From Ruminococcus sp. (GTDB lineage Bacteria; Bacillota; Clostridia; Oscillospirales; Ruminococcaceae), in NCBI GenBank assembly GCA_021199375.1, contig JAJQIB010000035.1, positions 1-64,000 on the forward strand: DNA of 64,000 nucleotides. Reading direction: 5' to 3'. A model generated the notes under the pieces. The model did not search any database. It saw nothing but the letters and a program-made list of their open reading frames with translations, and was not told the origin of the DNA. The translations under genes and the position numbers were made by a program. Positions within the stretch are counted from its first letter, which is position 1. Each line of letters begins with the position of its first letter. Positions 62,438 through 64,000 of this stretch are shown here, in pieces.

Positions 62438-63286
62438 TTAGTAGTTAAACGGCAGGTTACTAACATAGCCCTCACCGTAGATAAGCTCGCCGAGTCCCGT
62501 GAAGTTCATGTACAAGTCGGCGATGTCCCAGCCCCAGAGCATGGCGACCAGAATACCGACCGAAAGCCACGGACCAAAGGCAAACTGCGAGTCACCCTTG
62601 ACACGCTTAAGGATAAGTCCCGCAATTGCTGCGACAACAATTCCTACAAAGAAGGCTACGATTGAACGAGCCATACCGAGGTAAAGCCCAGCGGCAGCCA
62701 TCAAAAGCACATCTCCTAAGCCGAGCGCCTTGCCCTTTGAGATGAGAAAAATCAAAAGCAGCGGAACGCTTATGATAAAAAGACCGATAATGTGAGATTT
62801 TAAATCCAAACCGCTCTTTGATGCACACAGCAGATATTCAGGAATTGCAAGAATAGCAATAACGGCTACAACATAGTTTGATATCAGCTGAGTGTCCCAG
62901 TCCATAAAGAAAACGACAATGAGCGCCGAGTAGACCAGGCAGCAAAGAATGCAGTAGAGCCCTGTGCTTAGGATATCCATTTTTATACCGATAAGCACCC
63001 AGCCGACAGCGTTTAAAGCCTCAACAACAGTATAGCGCGGAGAGATTTTTTCACCGCACGCACGGCATTTTCCCTTAAGCAAACACCAGCTGAGTATTGG
63101 TATAAGGTCACGCCTTAAAATCGGAGTTCCACAGCTCATGCAGTGCGAATTGCTCTTAATAAGCGATTCCTCCTTCGGCAAGCGGTAGATACAGACGTTT
63201 AAAAAGCTTCCGACAACTGCACCAAACAGGAAAACAAATATGTAGATTACGACAACAAAAATATCGTATTGCATAGCTTCAGACAT
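62438..63286 (-). CDS. pilD: prepilin peptidase/N-methyltransferase PilD
   Basis: The 282-residue integral membrane aspartyl protease removes prepilin leaders and methylates the new N-terminus. It has the N-terminal domain with FGAVVGSFLNVCIYRLP and two zinc-type pairs (CMSC and CRAC), and seven or eight helices. The catalytic Asp residues are in FFMDWDTQLISN and GLGDVLLMAAAGLYLG. The ATG at 63286 has AAAGGAGGTG 9 nt upstream. It is convergent with the pilin genes and divergent from the PilB ATPase gene. Confidence 0.95.
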   Translation of the reverse strand: MSEAMQYDIFVVVIYIFVFLFGAVVGSFLNVCIYRLPKEESLIKSNSHCMSCGTPILRRDLIPILSWCLLKGKCRACGEKISPRYTVVEALNAVGWVLIGIKMDILSTGLYCILCCLVYSALIVVFFMDWDTQLISNYVVAVIAILAIPEYLLCASKSGLDLKSHIIGLFIISVPLLLIFLISKGKALGLGDVLLMAAAGLYLGMARSIVAFFVGIVVAAIAGLILKRVKGDSQFAFGPWLSVGILVAMLWGWDIADLYMNFTGLGELIYGEGYVSNLPFNY

Positions 63287-63388
63287 ATTGAATAACACCT
63301 CCTTTAATTACTTGATGATATAATTCTATCACAAAAAGCGAACAATTTCAATAGTTTTAACAATATATTTTTAAAATCATCCGCCCAA

Positions 63389-63436
63389 TCGCAGCAGCGG
63401 ATGTCAGAGAAGGGCTCTGAGCAAATTTCGCTGCGA
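63389..63436 (+). promoter_or_regulatory. two-stem RNA leader before the PilB/GspE gene
   Basis: An outer 7-bp stem (TCGCAGC 63389-63395 with GCTGCGA 63430-63436) encloses TCAGAG/CTCTGA (63404-63420), ending 4 nt before the AGGAG site of the next gene. It does not match the c-di-GMP riboswitch consensus as I know it. Confidence 0.4.
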
Positions 63437-63454
63437 AGTCAGGAGAAAATGTCT

Positions 63455-64000
63455 ATGAAAAACATACCAATCGGGCAACATCTGATTGAAAAAGGCTTGA
63501 TCACCGAGGAACAGCTTCAAGAGGTTCTTCAAAAGCAAAAGGAGAGCGAAGGAAAGAAGAAATTCGGTGATATCATCATTGAGATGAAGCTTGTAACGGA
63601 AAACCAGTTTAGCGAGGTGCTTGCTGAGCGATTAAATATTCCGTTTGTAGATGTTGACAATTTCGAGCTTATCCCCGATATAGTTAAGAATATCCCTGAG
63701 GATACTGCAAGAAAATACAATGTTATTGCACTTAATAAGATAGGCAGACGTCTTACAGTTGCAACAAACGATCCATCTAACTTCTACGCTATGGAGGATT
63801 TGAGAGCTATTACAGGCTGCTCGATTACCTTTAACATGGCGACAAAGGGAGCTATTGCCCGCGGAATAGGTAAGATGTATTCCGCAGGACAGACCGACTC
63901 GATCGTTGAGGAGGCTACTAAGCAGAAGGAAGAGGAAAAGGAAAAGAGCCTTGAAGATCTGCTCACCGATGCATCCGCAGACCGTATCGACAATGCTCCT
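63455..64000 (+). CDS. pilB: type IV pilus assembly ATPase PilB/GspE, N-terminal part (runs off the window)
   Basis: The first 182 codons are visible and the frame is open at base 64000. The N-terminal MshEN-like domain is evident: LIEKGLITEEQLQEVLQKQK, FGDIIIEMKLVTENQ, and RLTVATNDPSNFYAMEDL. This domain usually precedes the hexameric ATPase domain that drives pilin polymerisation. The region after residue 150 is a charged linker (EEEKEKSLEDLL). The ATG at 63455 is preferred over ATG 63449, which is only 3 nt from AGGAG. Some proteins with this domain bind c-di-GMP. Confidence 0.88.
   Translation, partial: MKNIPIGQHLIEKGLITEEQLQEVLQKQKESEGKKKFGDIIIEMKLVTENQFSEVLAERLNIPFVDVDNFELIPDIVKNIPEDTARKYNVIALNKIGRRLTVATNDPSNFYAMEDLRAITGCSITFNMATKGAIARGIGKMYSAGQTDSIVEEATKQKEEEKEKSLEDLLTDASADRIDNAP

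Noticed and set aside
63389-63436. c-di-GMP riboswitch before pilB
   Set aside because: The conserved core sequences of the known c-di-GMP classes were not seen; only generic stems are present.

Overview
This window looks like a chromosomal segment of a low-to-moderate GC member of the Firmicutes (Bacillota), most likely a gut or rumen Clostridia of the Ruminococcaceae/Oscillospiraceae type. The evidence is strong Shine-Dalgarno sites before nearly every gene, sigma-A type promoters, Firmicutes lipobox lipoproteins, a FabK/FabG/FabF/Acc type II fatty acid operon, a Gram-positive type IV pilus locus, and plant-glucan glycoside hydrolases. Species-level assignment is inference. No tRNA, rRNA or CRISPR array was seen.

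Layout. 1-400: the end of an IS200/IS605-type element followed by a candidate small RNA on the minus strand. 409-6258: an AraC-type regulator, a GH31 glycosidase with a carbohydrate-binding module, and a lipoprotein GH9 glucanase, together a beta-glucan or xyloglucan use cassette. 6525-9862: a ribbon-helix-helix-like protein and the ClpB disaggregase behind one consensus promoter. 9969-12191: a LysR regulator divergent from an iron alcohol dehydrogenase.

12251-28686 (all minus strand) is the accessory core. A FtsX/MacB-type ABC transporter with four half-permeases in an A-B-A'-B' duplication is followed by a beta-propeller-like lipoprotein, two solute-binding-protein-like lipoproteins, a 130-residue secreted peptide with its own strong promoter, a third solute-binding-like lipoprotein, a second propeller-like lipoprotein, and an ABC-2 exporter. 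The binding-protein-like genes have no cognate sugar permease here. Two of them share a 230-bp near-identical 3' segment. A Cys-containing reading frame without a start codon overlaps the end of the FtsX-type ATPase gene. I read this as a candidate peptide (bacteriocin-like or signal) export/sensing/immunity locus; that function is inference.

28976-32410: HPr, then an operon of LysR, endonuclease III, RimM and TrmD. 32860-39140: the F-type ATP synthase operon, in which the delta and alpha subunits are one continuous reading frame and the c subunit has proton-type residues. 39206-49701: dCMP deaminase and FabD (minus strand), divergent from fabH-fabK-fabG-fabF-accB-fabZ-(DivIVA-like)-accC-accD-accA-acpP. 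49943-52622: RecG and an unknown membrane protein.

52870-64000: type IV pilus or pseudopilus assembly genes: PilC platform protein, a PilM-PilN fusion, a PilO-like protein, three N-methylated-pilin-type or PilX-like surface proteins (two very large), prepilin peptidase PilD on the opposite strand, and the start of the PilB/GspE ATPase, which runs off the window. With the glucanases upstream, a role in binding plant fibre is possible but not shown by the sequence.
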